A stretch of DNA of 64,000 nt from Rhodoligotrophos sp. CJ14 (lineage in GTDB: Bacteria; Pseudomonadota; Alphaproteobacteria; Rhizobiales; Im1): assembly GCF_038811545.1 (NCBI RefSeq), contig NZ_CP133319.1:186001-250000 (forward strand), given 5' to 3'. Under the pieces are notes generated by a model. The model worked only from the letters and a program-made list of their open reading frames with translations, ran no database searches and was not told where the DNA came from. Each line of letters starts with the position of its first letter. The first letter of the stretch is position 1. The position numbers were made by a program, and so were the translations under genes. This document shows, piece by piece, positions 48,923 to 56,886 of the stretch.

Positions 48923-49387
48923 TTATTCGATCTCGAAAACCGCGTCGATCTCGACGGCCGTATTGGCCGGCAGCGAGCCTGCGCCGAGGGCGAACCGGGC
49001 ATGCCTGCCCTTGTCGCCCAAGACCTCGACGATGAGATCGGAGGCGCCGTTGATGACCTTCGGATGATCCTTGAAATCTGGTACCGCATTGACGAAGCCG
49101 CCAAGCTTCACGCAGCGCTTCACCCGATCGAGATTGCCCCCGCAGGCGGCCTTCACCTGCGCGAGAATATTGATTGCGCACCAGCGGGCCGCTTCCGCGC
49201 CTTGTTCCGGGGTGAGCTCGCCGCCCACCTTGCCGATGAATTCAAGCTTGCCATTCTTGAACGGCACCTGGCCCGAGACGAAGACCAGATTGCCGGTGGT
49301 GACATAGCCGACATAATTGGCAACCGGTGCGGCCGGTTCCGGCAGGGTGATGCCGAGCTGCTGAAGTTTTGCGTCGATCTGGCCCAT
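48923..49387 (-). CDS. RidA family protein
   Basis: This 154-residue protein is of the RidA/YjgF family, trimeric enamine/imine deaminases that protect PLP enzymes from 2-aminoacrylate damage. The family blocks are GYVTTGNLVFVSGQVPFKNG, ARWCAINILAQVKAACGGNL and GRHARFALGAGSLPANTAVE. The arginine in HARF corresponds to the catalytic arginine of RidA. The long form of about 154 residues belongs to the YabJ-like longer subgroup rather than E. coli RidA (128). GGAGG lies 5 bases before the ATG. Downstream partner is the GDPD gene; the substrate in this subgroup is unclear. Confidence 0.88.
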   Translation of the reverse strand: MGQIDAKLQQLGITLPEPAAPVANYVGYVTTGNLVFVSGQVPFKNGKLEFIGKVGGELTPEQGAEAARWCAINILAQVKAACGGNLDRVKRCVKLGGFVNAVPDFKDHPKVINGASDLIVEVLGDKGRHARFALGAGSLPANTAVEIDAVFEIE

Positions 49388-49486
49388 GATGTCCTCCGTT
49401 GACTTGGGATTGTGGTGGGGTGTCGGACCTGCCGCCGCGTGCTGGTTAACAGACCGCCTTACTGGTTCCGGCGAGCCGGGGCCCCG

Positions 49487-50464
49487 CTAGTTGGTCAGGA
49501 TATCTCGCGGCCGCTCGCCTCTGAAGAATTGATCGAGATTGTCGACAGCGCGATGACCCATGGCATTGCGGGTCTCCAGCGTGGCGCTGCCGAGATGGGG
49601 CAGCAGGAAAACATTGCCAAGCTCGCGATAACGGGGATCGATATTCGGCTCACCCCGGAACACGTCGAGCCCGGCGGCGGCCAGCTTGCCGCTCTTGAGC
49701 GCCGCGATCAAGGCATCATCGTCAATGATATCACCGCGTGCCGTATTCACGATGATGGCACCATCGGGCAGGAGCGAAATTGTCTGCGCATTGATGGCGT
49801 TGCGCGTCTCCGGGGTGGATGCGCAATTAATCGACAGGAAATCGCAATGAGGCAGCATATGATCGAGAACAGAATGAAAATGGGCGCCATTCTCGAGCTC
49901 ATAAGCAAGCCGGGTGCGATTATGATAATGGATCTCCATGTCGAAGGCGCGAGCCCGGCGGGCAACCGCCTGGCCTATTCTGCCCATGCCCAATATACCG
50001 AGCCGCTTGCCCGTGACGTGAGTGCCCAGGGGTTTGGTGGGCGCCCAGCGGCTCCAGCGCTGCTCGCGCACCATGCGTTCCCCCCAGAACGCCCCCCGCG
50101 CGGCGCCAAGGATCAGCAGCATGGCAATATCAGCGGTTGCATCCGTCAACACGTCGGGCGTATTGGTGACCGTGATGCCGCGCCGTTTGGCCGCGGCGAC
50201 GTCGATATGATCATAACCGACCGAGAAGGTCGCGATGATCCGCACCGTTTCCGGAAGCTGCTCGATCACCCCTTGCGTGAGCCGGTCGGCCGGGGTGACG
50301 AGCATCCCGTCGCAATTGGCCGCATGGGCGATCAGCCCGGCTGCATCGTGGCTCGCGTCTTCCGGCGTGAAAATTGCTTGGTAATGGGCAGCGAGCCTGG
50401 CCTCCACCTCCGCTGGTAGCTTTTGTGACACGAAAACTCTTGGAAGAGGCGATCGCGCAGGCAT
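49487..50464 (-). CDS. D-2-hydroxyacid dehydrogenase (glyoxylate/hydroxypyruvate reductase-like)
   Basis: This 325-residue NAD(P)-dependent D-2-hydroxyacid dehydrogenase is of the D-glycerate dehydrogenase type. The nucleotide motif is KRLGILGMGRIGQAVARRAR. The catalytic arginine lies in IIVNTARGDIIDDDALIAAL, the glutamate in AGLDVFRGEPNIDPRY, and the histidine in VFLLPHLGSATLETRNAMG. The set is complete. It likely interconverts glyoxylate/glycolate or hydroxypyruvate/glycerate; the exact substrate cannot be read. It lies upstream of the RidA gene on the same strand across a 99-base gap. Confidence 0.88.
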   Translation of the reverse strand: MPARSPLPRVFVSQKLPAEVEARLAAHYQAIFTPEDASHDAAGLIAHAANCDGMLVTPADRLTQGVIEQLPETVRIIATFSVGYDHIDVAAAKRRGITVTNTPDVLTDATADIAMLLILGAARGAFWGERMVREQRWSRWAPTKPLGTHVTGKRLGILGMGRIGQAVARRARAFDMEIHYHNRTRLAYELENGAHFHSVLDHMLPHCDFLSINCASTPETRNAINAQTISLLPDGAIIVNTARGDIIDDDALIAALKSGKLAAAGLDVFRGEPNIDPRYRELGNVFLLPHLGSATLETRNAMGHRAVDNLDQFFRGERPRDILTN

Positions 50465-50560
50465 TGAACTCTTGCCTCAATTCTGGGACAGCATAAATGC
50501 GTGAGGCCCGTTCCGGCGGGAGTCGACGGCGTCATTGGACGCAGTATTCAAGGATTGTCA

Positions 50561-51421
50561 ATGATGCGATCGGCATCGACGCTAAAAGCTCTGTTGATTG
50601 TCTTGGCGCTCACCGCGCCGGCGGAGGCATCCCCGACATCGTCGCCCGTTTTGGCTGCGCATCGGGCGGTTTACAAGCTTTCTCTGGCCCATGCGGAAGC
50701 CCGTGCCGGCCTGAACGATGTTCAGGGGAAGCTGGTGCTGGAGGTCGCCGGCTCGCCCTGTGAGGGCTGGACCTCGAACATGCGGGTGGTGAACCAATTG
50801 GCTGCACGGTCGGGCAAGAGCAGCATTCTCGATACCCGCTCCACCTCGTGGGAGGCGGGGCCTGGCGACAGTATGGAATTCGCAACCCAGCGTTTCGTGA
50901 ATGGAGACCAGGAGCTTGACCTGAAGGGACGCGCCATTCGCGATGAGGCGGGCGCGGTCATCACCCTCGAAATGCCGGAAGAGGCCGAATCAGAGCTGCC
51001 GGCAGGCACGATCTTTCCGGTCGAGCATACGCGGCGCATTCTCGAGACCGCGATGCGTGGCGGCAAGCGCGATTCAAGCCTGGTCTATGACGGCAACGAG
51101 GAGCAGCAGGCGCTGTTCGCGAGCACCTTCATCGGCAACCCCAAGCCCGCGGGCTCGGTGAAGATCCCGGCCGAGGCGAAGGGCGCAGCCGATCTCACCA
51201 AGCTCAAGTCATGGCCGGTGAGCATCGGCTATTTTGAGAACGCTCCCAGCGAAGAAGAAGCGGATGGTGAACAGATGCCGGAGCATCAGATCAGCTTCAC
51301 CATGTTCGAAAATGCCGTCGCGACCGATCTCACCCTCGACTATGGCGATTTCACCCTGAAGGGCGACCTTGTCGAGCTCACCTATTTGCCTCAGGAAAGC
51401 TGCCCAACCTCCGCCAATTGA
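50561..51421 (+). CDS. eipB: Cell envelope integrity protein EipB-like (DUF1849)
   Basis: This 286-residue periplasmic protein is of the DUF1849 family, to which Brucella EipB belongs, a beta-spiral protein needed for envelope integrity. It starts with a signal peptide (MMRSASTLKALLIVLALTAP, cut near AEA). Family blocks include PVLAAHRAVYKLSLAHAEAR, CEGWTSNMRVVNQLAARSG and SWEAGPGDSMEFATQRFVNG. The two cysteines that form the conserved disulfide are present as C67 (AGSPCEGW) and C281 (QESCPTS). AGGA lies about 8 bases before the ATG at 50561. It is divergent from the dehydrogenase gene and convergent with dinB. Confidence 0.9.
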   Translation: MMRSASTLKALLIVLALTAPAEASPTSSPVLAAHRAVYKLSLAHAEARAGLNDVQGKLVLEVAGSPCEGWTSNMRVVNQLAARSGKSSILDTRSTSWEAGPGDSMEFATQRFVNGDQELDLKGRAIRDEAGAVITLEMPEEAESELPAGTIFPVEHTRRILETAMRGGKRDSSLVYDGNEEQQALFASTFIGNPKPAGSVKIPAEAKGAADLTKLKSWPVSIGYFENAPSEEEADGEQMPEHQISFTMFENAVATDLTLDYGDFTLKGDLVELTYLPQESCPTSAN

Positions 51422-51433
51422 AGGCCAATCCTC

Positions 51434-52732
51434 TTATCTGCGCTTTGCAGCGGTGAAGCTGAGGCCCTTGCCCACAGCAGCGGCACCGAACTTCGCACGC
51501 AGCTTATCGAGCGCGCGCTCGGCCTCCGCCTGGCGCACGGATGCGGGGTCGAGCGCCCTGACAGGGTCGGCTTCGGCACCGTTCGTCAGATCCGCAATCC
51601 CCACCCCGAGCAGGCGAAAGGCTATGCCTGAGGCCTCGCGCTGGAGGAGGGGGCGCGCCACCTGAAAGATGCGGACGGCCAGCTGGGTCGGCTCTTCAAG
51701 CCGCGCATTGCGGGTGAGGATCCTGAAATTGGCGGTTTTCAGCTTCAAGACGACGGACCGCCCCGCGAGATCGGAGGCTTTCGCGCGCTGCGAGACACGC
51801 TCGCACATGCGCCAGAGAATGGGCTCAAGCGCGGCGAAATCACTGATATCGACGTCGAACGTGGTCTCGCTGCTGACGCTTTTGACCTCCCCCCGAGGCT
51901 CCACCTTCCGGTCATCGAGACCGCGCGCCAGATGATAGAGGCGGCTGCCCATGGCCCCATAGCGCCTTGCGAGCTCGCCGAGCTCCATGGTCTGCAGGCG
52001 CCCTATCGTGCGAATGCCATCGCGTGCGAGACGCTGCTGCATGGCCTTGCCCACGCCCCAAATGAGGCTCACCGGCTTCTCCGCCAGGAAGGCGAGGGTT
52101 TCCTGGCGCCCGATCACCGAGAAGCCGCGCGGCTTATCCTGGTCGGACGCGATCTTGGCCAGGAACTTGTTGTGGGAAAGGCCGATCGACACAGTGATGC
52201 CGAGCTCATCCTCGATCTGTTTTGCAAGCCGTGCGAGCGCCACGGCCGGGCTATGGCCATGGAGCCGGCTGGTGCCGCTGAGATCGAGAAAGGCCTCATC
52301 GATCGAGATCGCCTGCACGAGCGGGGTAAGCGCCTGCATATGGGCCCTGACCTTGCGGCTGACCTCGACATATTTCTGCATATTCGGCCGGATCACCACC
52401 GCATCGGGGCAGAGTTTCAGAGCCTTGAACATCGGCATGGCCGAATGGACGCCGGAGATGCGCGCGATATAGCAGGCTGTCGCCACGACCCCGCGCTTCG
52501 CCCCGCCGACGATCACCGGGCTATCGCTCAGGCTTGGGTCATCCCGCTTTTCGATCGCGGCATAGAAGGCATCGCAATCGAGATGCGCGATCGCGAGGCC
52601 GTGCAATTCTGGATGGTGCACGAGCCGCGGACTGCCGCAATGCCGGCATCGCACCATGCCCGGCGCGACCTCGCGGAAGCAGTCCCGGCAAAGCCCTGAT
52701 GCGTGATGATGCGCCTCGATCGCCCCGGCCAT
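51434..52732 (-). CDS. dinB: DNA polymerase IV with N-terminal zinc-ribbon
   Basis: This 432-residue Y-family translesion polymerase is error-prone and copies past damaged bases. The catalytic acidic residues are in AIAHLDCDAFYAAIEKRDDP (D52 region) and AISIDEAFLDLSGTSRLHG. The steric/thumb block KFLAKIASDQDKPRGFSVIG and the little-finger region ETTFDVDISDFAALEPIL follow. The first 40 residues add a Cys4 ribbon (C15, C18, C29, C32; CRDCFREV and CRHCGSPR) not present in E. coli DinB but known from other Alphaproteobacteria. No beta-clamp motif is obvious at the C-terminus. No clear LexA box is visible upstream. Confidence 0.92.
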   Translation of the reverse strand: MAGAIEAHHHASGLCRDCFREVAPGMVRCRHCGSPRLVHHPELHGLAIAHLDCDAFYAAIEKRDDPSLSDSPVIVGGAKRGVVATACYIARISGVHSAMPMFKALKLCPDAVVIRPNMQKYVEVSRKVRAHMQALTPLVQAISIDEAFLDLSGTSRLHGHSPAVALARLAKQIEDELGITVSIGLSHNKFLAKIASDQDKPRGFSVIGRQETLAFLAEKPVSLIWGVGKAMQQRLARDGIRTIGRLQTMELGELARRYGAMGSRLYHLARGLDDRKVEPRGEVKSVSSETTFDVDISDFAALEPILWRMCERVSQRAKASDLAGRSVVLKLKTANFRILTRNARLEEPTQLAVRIFQVARPLLQREASGIAFRLLGVGIADLTNGAEADPVRALDPASVRQAEAERALDKLRAKFGAAAVGKGLSFTAAKRR

Positions 52733-52808
52733 GGGAATAACCGATCATGATCCCGATTGCGGACTTTAGAGCCCAATGGCCGGGAGGAGGAACTGAAAAT
52801 ACCGGCGA

Positions 52809-53720
52809 TCAATCATCCCAAAGCCGGGCGGCGCCGCGGCCGCCGCTATCGGCGCCATGCCTCGGCGGCCGGATGATCACGTCGGCATAATCGGAGAAAA
52901 TATGTCGGGAGATCCGGGGCGGGGTCAGATCATAGATTTCCGCCACATCGGATAGCCCACCGCCCAGCACGATGACATCGGGATCGACAATGTCGATCAC
53001 CATTCCAAGCGCTCGCGCGAGCCTGTCACAATAGCGCCCAAGGGTCTTGAGGGCAGCGAGCTCTCCCTGCCGCGCCGCCTGGATAATCTCCTGCGTGCGC
53101 AAGGCTCGGCCACTGGTGCGCGCGTAATCCGCGGCAAAGCCTGGGCCCGAGAGCCAGGTCTCAACACAGCCCTTGCGTCCGCACCAGCAGTCAGGGCCCG
53201 GATATTCAGGAGACTCGGCCCAGGGCAGGGGAGTGTGACCCCACTCACCTGCAATGCCGTGTCGGCCCTCCAGCAGCTTGCCATCAATCACCAGGCCTGC
53301 CCCACAGCCCGTACCGAGAATCACGGCGAAGACGCAGCGGCAACCCTGTCCGGCACCATCGCGCGCTTCGGAGAGGGCGAAGCAATTCGCGTCATTGGCA
53401 AAGCGAATCTCCCGGCCGAGCAGCTTTTGCAGATCCGCCCCGAAAGGCTTGTCGTTCAGCCAGATCGAATTGGCATTACGCACGCGCCCCGTCTTCGGGG
53501 AGAGTGAACCTGGCATGCCTACCCCGATTGATCCGCGAGACCCGGTCTGAGCCTCGATCGCCGCCACCATCTCAGCGATGGCCTTGAGCGTTGCATCATA
53601 GTCGAAACGCGGCGTCGGCTGCCTTAGAACGGTGATGGTCCGGTCTGCATCATCGAGAGCATAGGCGGCGATCTTGGTGCCGCCGAGATCAATGCCGATC
53701 CGCAGGCCGGCTCGGCTCAC
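52809..53720 (-). CDS. ROK-family sugar kinase
   Basis: This 303-residue cytoplasmic kinase of the ROK family phosphorylates a hexose or amino sugar with ATP. The phosphate-binding start is GIDLGGTKIAAYALDD, the catalytic aspartate lies in IRFANDANCFALSEARDGAG, and the ROK zinc motif is GPDCWCGRKGCVETWLSGPG. The gene is closest in layout to fructokinase or N-acetylglucosamine kinase-like members, but the sugar is not determinable. Its start overlaps the stop of the upstream HAD-family gene (ATGA), making a coupled kinase/phosphatase pair. Confidence 0.88.
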   Translation of the reverse strand: MSRAGLRIGIDLGGTKIAAYALDDADRTITVLRQPTPRFDYDATLKAIAEMVAAIEAQTGSRGSIGVGMPGSLSPKTGRVRNANSIWLNDKPFGADLQKLLGREIRFANDANCFALSEARDGAGQGCRCVFAVILGTGCGAGLVIDGKLLEGRHGIAGEWGHTPLPWAESPEYPGPDCWCGRKGCVETWLSGPGFAADYARTSGRALRTQEIIQAARQGELAALKTLGRYCDRLARALGMVIDIVDPDVIVLGGGLSDVAEIYDLTPPRISRHIFSDYADVIIRPPRHGADSGGRGAARLWDD

Positions 53721-54394
53721 CGATCGAGCCCTTCAACCTCGATCAGCTTGGCGATGTGATCGGCCGTTTCGTTCCAATTATCCGACCGCAGCGAAATCCC
53801 TTCGATGGGCCCGCAATGACGGCCGAAGCGCGCATCTTGCATAAAATGCACCACATGCGCCGTGGGCAGCGCCTCACAGACCGAAGAGACATTGCTCGGC
53901 GTGTCATCGATGAAGATCACCGGCGCCTGCGAGGCCTGGGTAATCTCGCACATGGCCGGTCCCTTCGGACCGTTATTGATGACGATGGGATAAGACATGC
54001 CGAGCTTGGCGAGGTTGCGCTTCCGGTCCTCGTAATAGGTGAAGGGCAGGTTGGTGAGCATAACCACATCGGCAACCTCGCTGAGATGCCTCAGGCTTCT
54101 TGCCGCATTCTCGATCTCCTCGAATTCCGCCGTCCGCGCGGCGAAGAACGCGTGGAAATGGTGCGAGAGCTCCTCGACCGGGATCGGCTGACCATCGCTT
54201 TTGCGCTTGACGTTCCCGTTCAGCGCAAAGCTCGCCGGATCAAGCCAGCAGCCATGCTCATCGAGCCAGGCCTCAAAGGCGCGCAGGAAATGCACGACCA
54301 CCTCATCCACGTCGCAGACGATCAATGGCTTGTGATGGGCAAGGGTGAGAGCAGCAATTTGCTGTTTGGTTTCGGGAGAAATCACGGGGGTCAC
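53717..54394 (-). CDS. HAD-superfamily phosphatase of unknown substrate
   Basis: This 225-residue protein has all four HAD motifs. Motif I is LIVCDVDEVVVHF (nucleophile and general acid aspartates), motif II is VVMLTNLPFTYYE, motif III is the lysine in NNGPKGPAM and motif IV is VIFIDDTPSNVSSV. The region between motifs I and II (about 35-95) is a helical cap rich in His, Phe and Arg (SHHFHAFFAARTAEFEEIEN). I do not recognise the subfamily. It overlaps the ROK kinase by four bases and begins one base after the DUF3572 stop, so all three genes form one unit. Confidence 0.75.
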   Translation of the reverse strand: MTPVISPETKQQIAALTLAHHKPLIVCDVDEVVVHFLRAFEAWLDEHGCWLDPASFALNGNVKRKSDGQPIPVEELSHHFHAFFAARTAEFEEIENAARSLRHLSEVADVVMLTNLPFTYYEDRKRNLAKLGMSYPIVINNGPKGPAMCEITQASQAPVIFIDDTPSNVSSVCEALPTAHVVHFMQDARFGRHCGPIEGISLRSDNWNETADHIAKLIEVEGLDR

Positions 54395-54395
54395 T

Positions 54396-54683
54396 TCAAT
54401 CGTAAACAGGGGCGCCCGGCAGGCGTGAGCGTGCGGCCGCCGGAACCAGTGGATCGATCTTCTCAGCCGCGCAAAACGACAGCAGAAGATCCTCGTCGCT
54501 CAGAAGATAGTCAAGAACAGCGCCGAGAAAAGACGGATCCTTCGCCTGATCCCGAATCTCGGTGGGACCGATTCCCGTGAGTGCGAGAAATCGGCCGAAT
54601 CGGTCAGGCTCGGCGGCGAGAAAGGCGAGGCACCGCAGCCCCAGCGTTTCCGCGTTCTCTCCGGTCAATACTGGCTTGCGCAT
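54396..54683 (-). CDS. DUF3572-family protein
   Basis: This 95-residue cytoplasmic protein matches the DUF3572 family of Alphaproteobacteria. The pattern is LGLRCLAFLAAEPDRFGRFL, GPTEIRDQAKDPSFLGAVLD and YLLSDEDLLLSFCAAEKIDP. Function is unknown. It is mostly helical and acidic. In many Hyphomicrobiales this gene is divergent from divK, as here, across a 179-base gap. It leads the HAD-ROK unit with a one-base spacing to the next gene. Confidence 0.82.
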   Translation of the reverse strand: MRKPVLTGENAETLGLRCLAFLAAEPDRFGRFLALTGIGPTEIRDQAKDPSFLGAVLDYLLSDEDLLLSFCAAEKIDPLVPAAARSRLPGAPVYD

Positions 54684-54718
54684 TTGATCTGTGATTATAA
54701 AGCAGCCCGATTTTTCGT

Positions 54719-54733
54719 TTAACAGCTAATAAC
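54719..54733. promoter_or_regulatory. Degenerate CtrA-like site in the DUF3572/divK intergenic region
   Basis: TTAA-CAGCTAA-TAAC (54719-54733) fits TTAA-N7-TTAA at one half-site fully and at the other only in part. divK and neighbouring cell-cycle genes are CtrA targets in several Alphaproteobacteria, so the position is plausible, but the match is weak. Confidence 0.3.
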
Positions 54734-54862
54734 CTGAAAATTGTACGATGCGCCGAGCGGTGTCAAAGGCGCGCGCTGCCTGAAGCTGAGGCTTCCTTAC
54801 GATAAGAATGCCACTGCCGCACGTCAACGTCATCCCTTGCCCTGCTTGAGTTGGAGAGGCGC

Positions 54863-55237
54863 ATGGCCAAAACGGTTCTCATTGTCGAGGACAACGAGCT
54901 GAACATGAAGCTCTTCAACGACTTGTTGGAGGCGCACGGGTACCGGACGCTCCAGACGCGCGATGGCCTGTCCGCGCTCGACATTGCGCGTGAGCATCAT
55001 CCAGATCTCATCCTGATGGATATACAACTCCCCGAAGTTTCGGGACTTGAGGTGACCAAGTGGCTTAAGGAAGACGATACCTTGCGCGCCATTCCTGTGA
55101 TTGCCGTGACGGCTTTCGCCATGAAGGGGGATGAAGAAAGAATTCGTGAGGGTGGTTGCGAGGCCTATATTTCCAAGCCAATATCCGTTAATGGGTTCCT
55201 CGCCACAATCGATGGCTTTTTGAAGGACGGGGAATGA
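54863..55237 (+). CDS. divK: Single-domain response regulator DivK
   Basis: This 124-residue receiver protein transmits cell-cycle and polarity signals to the DivL-CckA-CtrA pathway. The acidic pocket is [12 protein letters not shown], the phospho-acceptor is D53 in [16 protein letters not shown], and the switch lysine is in [15 protein letters not shown]. There is no output domain, as expected. GGAG lies 6 bases before the ATG at 54863. The gene overlaps pleD by four bases (ATGA), the same pair found in Caulobacter and many relatives. Confidence 0.94.
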   Translation: MAKTVLIVEDNELNMKLFNDLLEAHGYRTLQTRDGLSALDIAREHHPDLILMDIQLPEVSGLEVTKWLKEDDTLRAIPVIAVTAFAMKGDEERIREGGCEAYISKPISVNGFLATIDGFLKDGE

Positions 55238-56601
55238 CCGCTCGGGTGCTCGTCGTCGACGATGTGCGCGCCAACGTCAAACTGCTGGAAGCGAAACTGA
55301 CGGCAGAATATTTTGAGGCGCTGACCGCCATGAGCGGTATCCAAGCCCTCGAAATGGTCGAGCGCTACACGCCAGACATCGTTTTGCTCGACGTGATGAT
55401 GCCTGGAATCGATGGCATCGAGGTATGTCGCCGAATCAAGGCCAATCCGCGCACCCAGCACATTCCCGTTGTCATGGTGACCGCTCTTGATCAGCCCGAG
55501 GATCGGGTTGCAGGTCTTGCTGCAGGGGCTGATGATTTCCTCACCAAGCCTATAGACGATACCGCTCTTTTCTCTCGGCTGCGCAACCTCGTCCGCCTCA
55601 AGATGCTGACCGACGAGCTGATGGTGCGAGCCGCCACCAGTGATCGCATGGGGTTTGTCCAGAAAAACCTGGCCAAGTCGCTTCACCGCTCCGGCGATGT
55701 CCTCTTAGTGGACGACAGCGGGCCGCTCGCGGAGCTCATCGCCGAAGGGCTTGCTGGCCACCATCGACTTTTCCTGGTCGAATCGGCCCAGGATGCGGTG
55801 ACGAAACTGAGCTCCGGCAAGTTCGACCTGATCATGGTCAACCTGGACCAGCGCGGCTTTGATGGCCTTCGCCTCTGCTCGCAGCTGCGCTCGCTGAGCG
55901 CGACCCGCAATATTCCCGTTTTGGTGATTCTCGGGCCCGACGATCGCAATCGGTTGGTGCGGGCGCTCGAAATCGGCGTGAATGACTATCTCATGCGCCC
56001 GGTCGACGTGAACGAGCTGCGCGCAAGGGTCAACACGCAGATCAGACGGTGGCGCTATACGGAAAGCCTGCGCGAAAGCGTGCAGCGTTCCATGGAAATG
56101 GCCATCACCGATGATCTCACTGGCTTCTTCAATCGCCGCTATATGGAAACCCATCTGGGCACGTTGATCGAAAAGTCGCTTCACCGCGCCAGGCCGATCA
56201 GTGTGCTGGCGATCGACATCGACTACTTCAAGACGGTCAATGACACCTTCGGACACGACGCAGGGGATCTGATCCTCCGCGAATGCGCCGGACGCCTGCG
56301 CAGCGCGATTCGCGGTGTGGACCTGCCCTGCCGGGTGGGTGGCGAGGAGTTCATCGTGATCCTGCCGGACACGCCAGAGGGTGTCGGCCGCAACATCGCC
56401 GAGCGCCTCCGGCAGGCGATCAGCCGGACGCCCTTTCTGGTCGGCGCGAGCAAGGTTCCCGTGAAGATCACCGTGTCCATTGGCGTTGCCGGGCTGAATG
56501 CACCGGAAGACAGCGCCGAAACCCTTCTCAAGCGCGCGGATCTCGCCCTTTACGATGCCAAGCGCAGCGGGCGTGACAAGGTGATGTGCAGCGCCGCCTG
56601 A
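55234..56601 (+). CDS. pleD: Diguanylate cyclase PleD
   Basis: This 455-residue response regulator makes cyclic-di-GMP. It has two receiver domains: the first (about 1-120) with acceptor in [17 protein letters not shown], the second (about 150-270) adapter-like and degenerate. The GGDEF domain covers about 290-455. Its active site is GGEEF (about residues 369-373), and an inhibitory I-site RGVD lies five residues before it, so product feedback is expected. It is translationally coupled to divK, matching the DivK/PleD polarity module. Stop overlaps a short hairpin. Confidence 0.94.
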   Translation: MTARVLVVDDVRANVKLLEAKLTAEYFEALTAMSGIQALEMVERYTPDIVLLDVMMPGIDGIEVCRRIKANPRTQHIPVVMVTALDQPEDRVAGLAAGADDFLTKPIDDTALFSRLRNLVRLKMLTDELMVRAATSDRMGFVQKNLAKSLHRSGDVLLVDDSGPLAELIAEGLAGHHRLFLVESAQDAVTKLSSGKFDLIMVNLDQRGFDGLRLCSQLRSLSATRNIPVLVILGPDDRNRLVRALEIGVNDYLMRPVDVNELRARVNTQIRRWRYTESLRESVQRSMEMAITDDLTGFFNRRYMETHLGTLIEKSLHRARPISVLAIDIDYFKTVNDTFGHDAGDLILRECAGRLRSAIRGVDLPCRVGGEEFIVILPDTPEGVGRNIAERLRQAISRTPFLVGASKVPVKITVSIGVAGLNAPEDSAETLLKRADLALYDAKRSGRDKVMCSAA

Positions 56602-56612
56602 CAGGCGGCTTT
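56593..56612 (+). terminator. Candidate terminator at the pleD stop
   Basis: GCCGCC (56593-56598), a TGACA loop and GGCGGC (56604-56609) form a 6-bp GC stem, followed by TTT and then CCCG. The T-run is short and the stop codon lies in the loop, so termination efficiency is uncertain. Confidence 0.4.
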
Positions 56613-56886
56613 CCCGTTAATCTTAATGATTTACGACACTTTCTTGCCAAGCTCGCAAAGCGGCGGATAGCCATTGATTTCGCCCGGCGATTGCCGCACC
56701 TTCCGATCATGCGAGCCAGCATTCCCGCTGGTGATCTGCACGAAATACGTGTGACGTCCCAGGACCGCCGCAACCCCTGAGCGTCATGCGTCGGCCGGCC
56801 TCGATGCGGTTCTGGAGTGGCCTCCTCGAATTACCGTGTCGGGCCGGCCACCTCACGCCGCCTCCGCGAACCCCAAGCTGGACCGG
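56613..56886. other. Intergenic region between convergent pleD and phaC
   Basis: About 270 bases without a convincing gene. The rpmG gene that follows pleD in several relatives is not here in any frame. Short plus- and minus-strand frames lack ribosome binding sites and are not protein-like. Confidence 0.5.
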
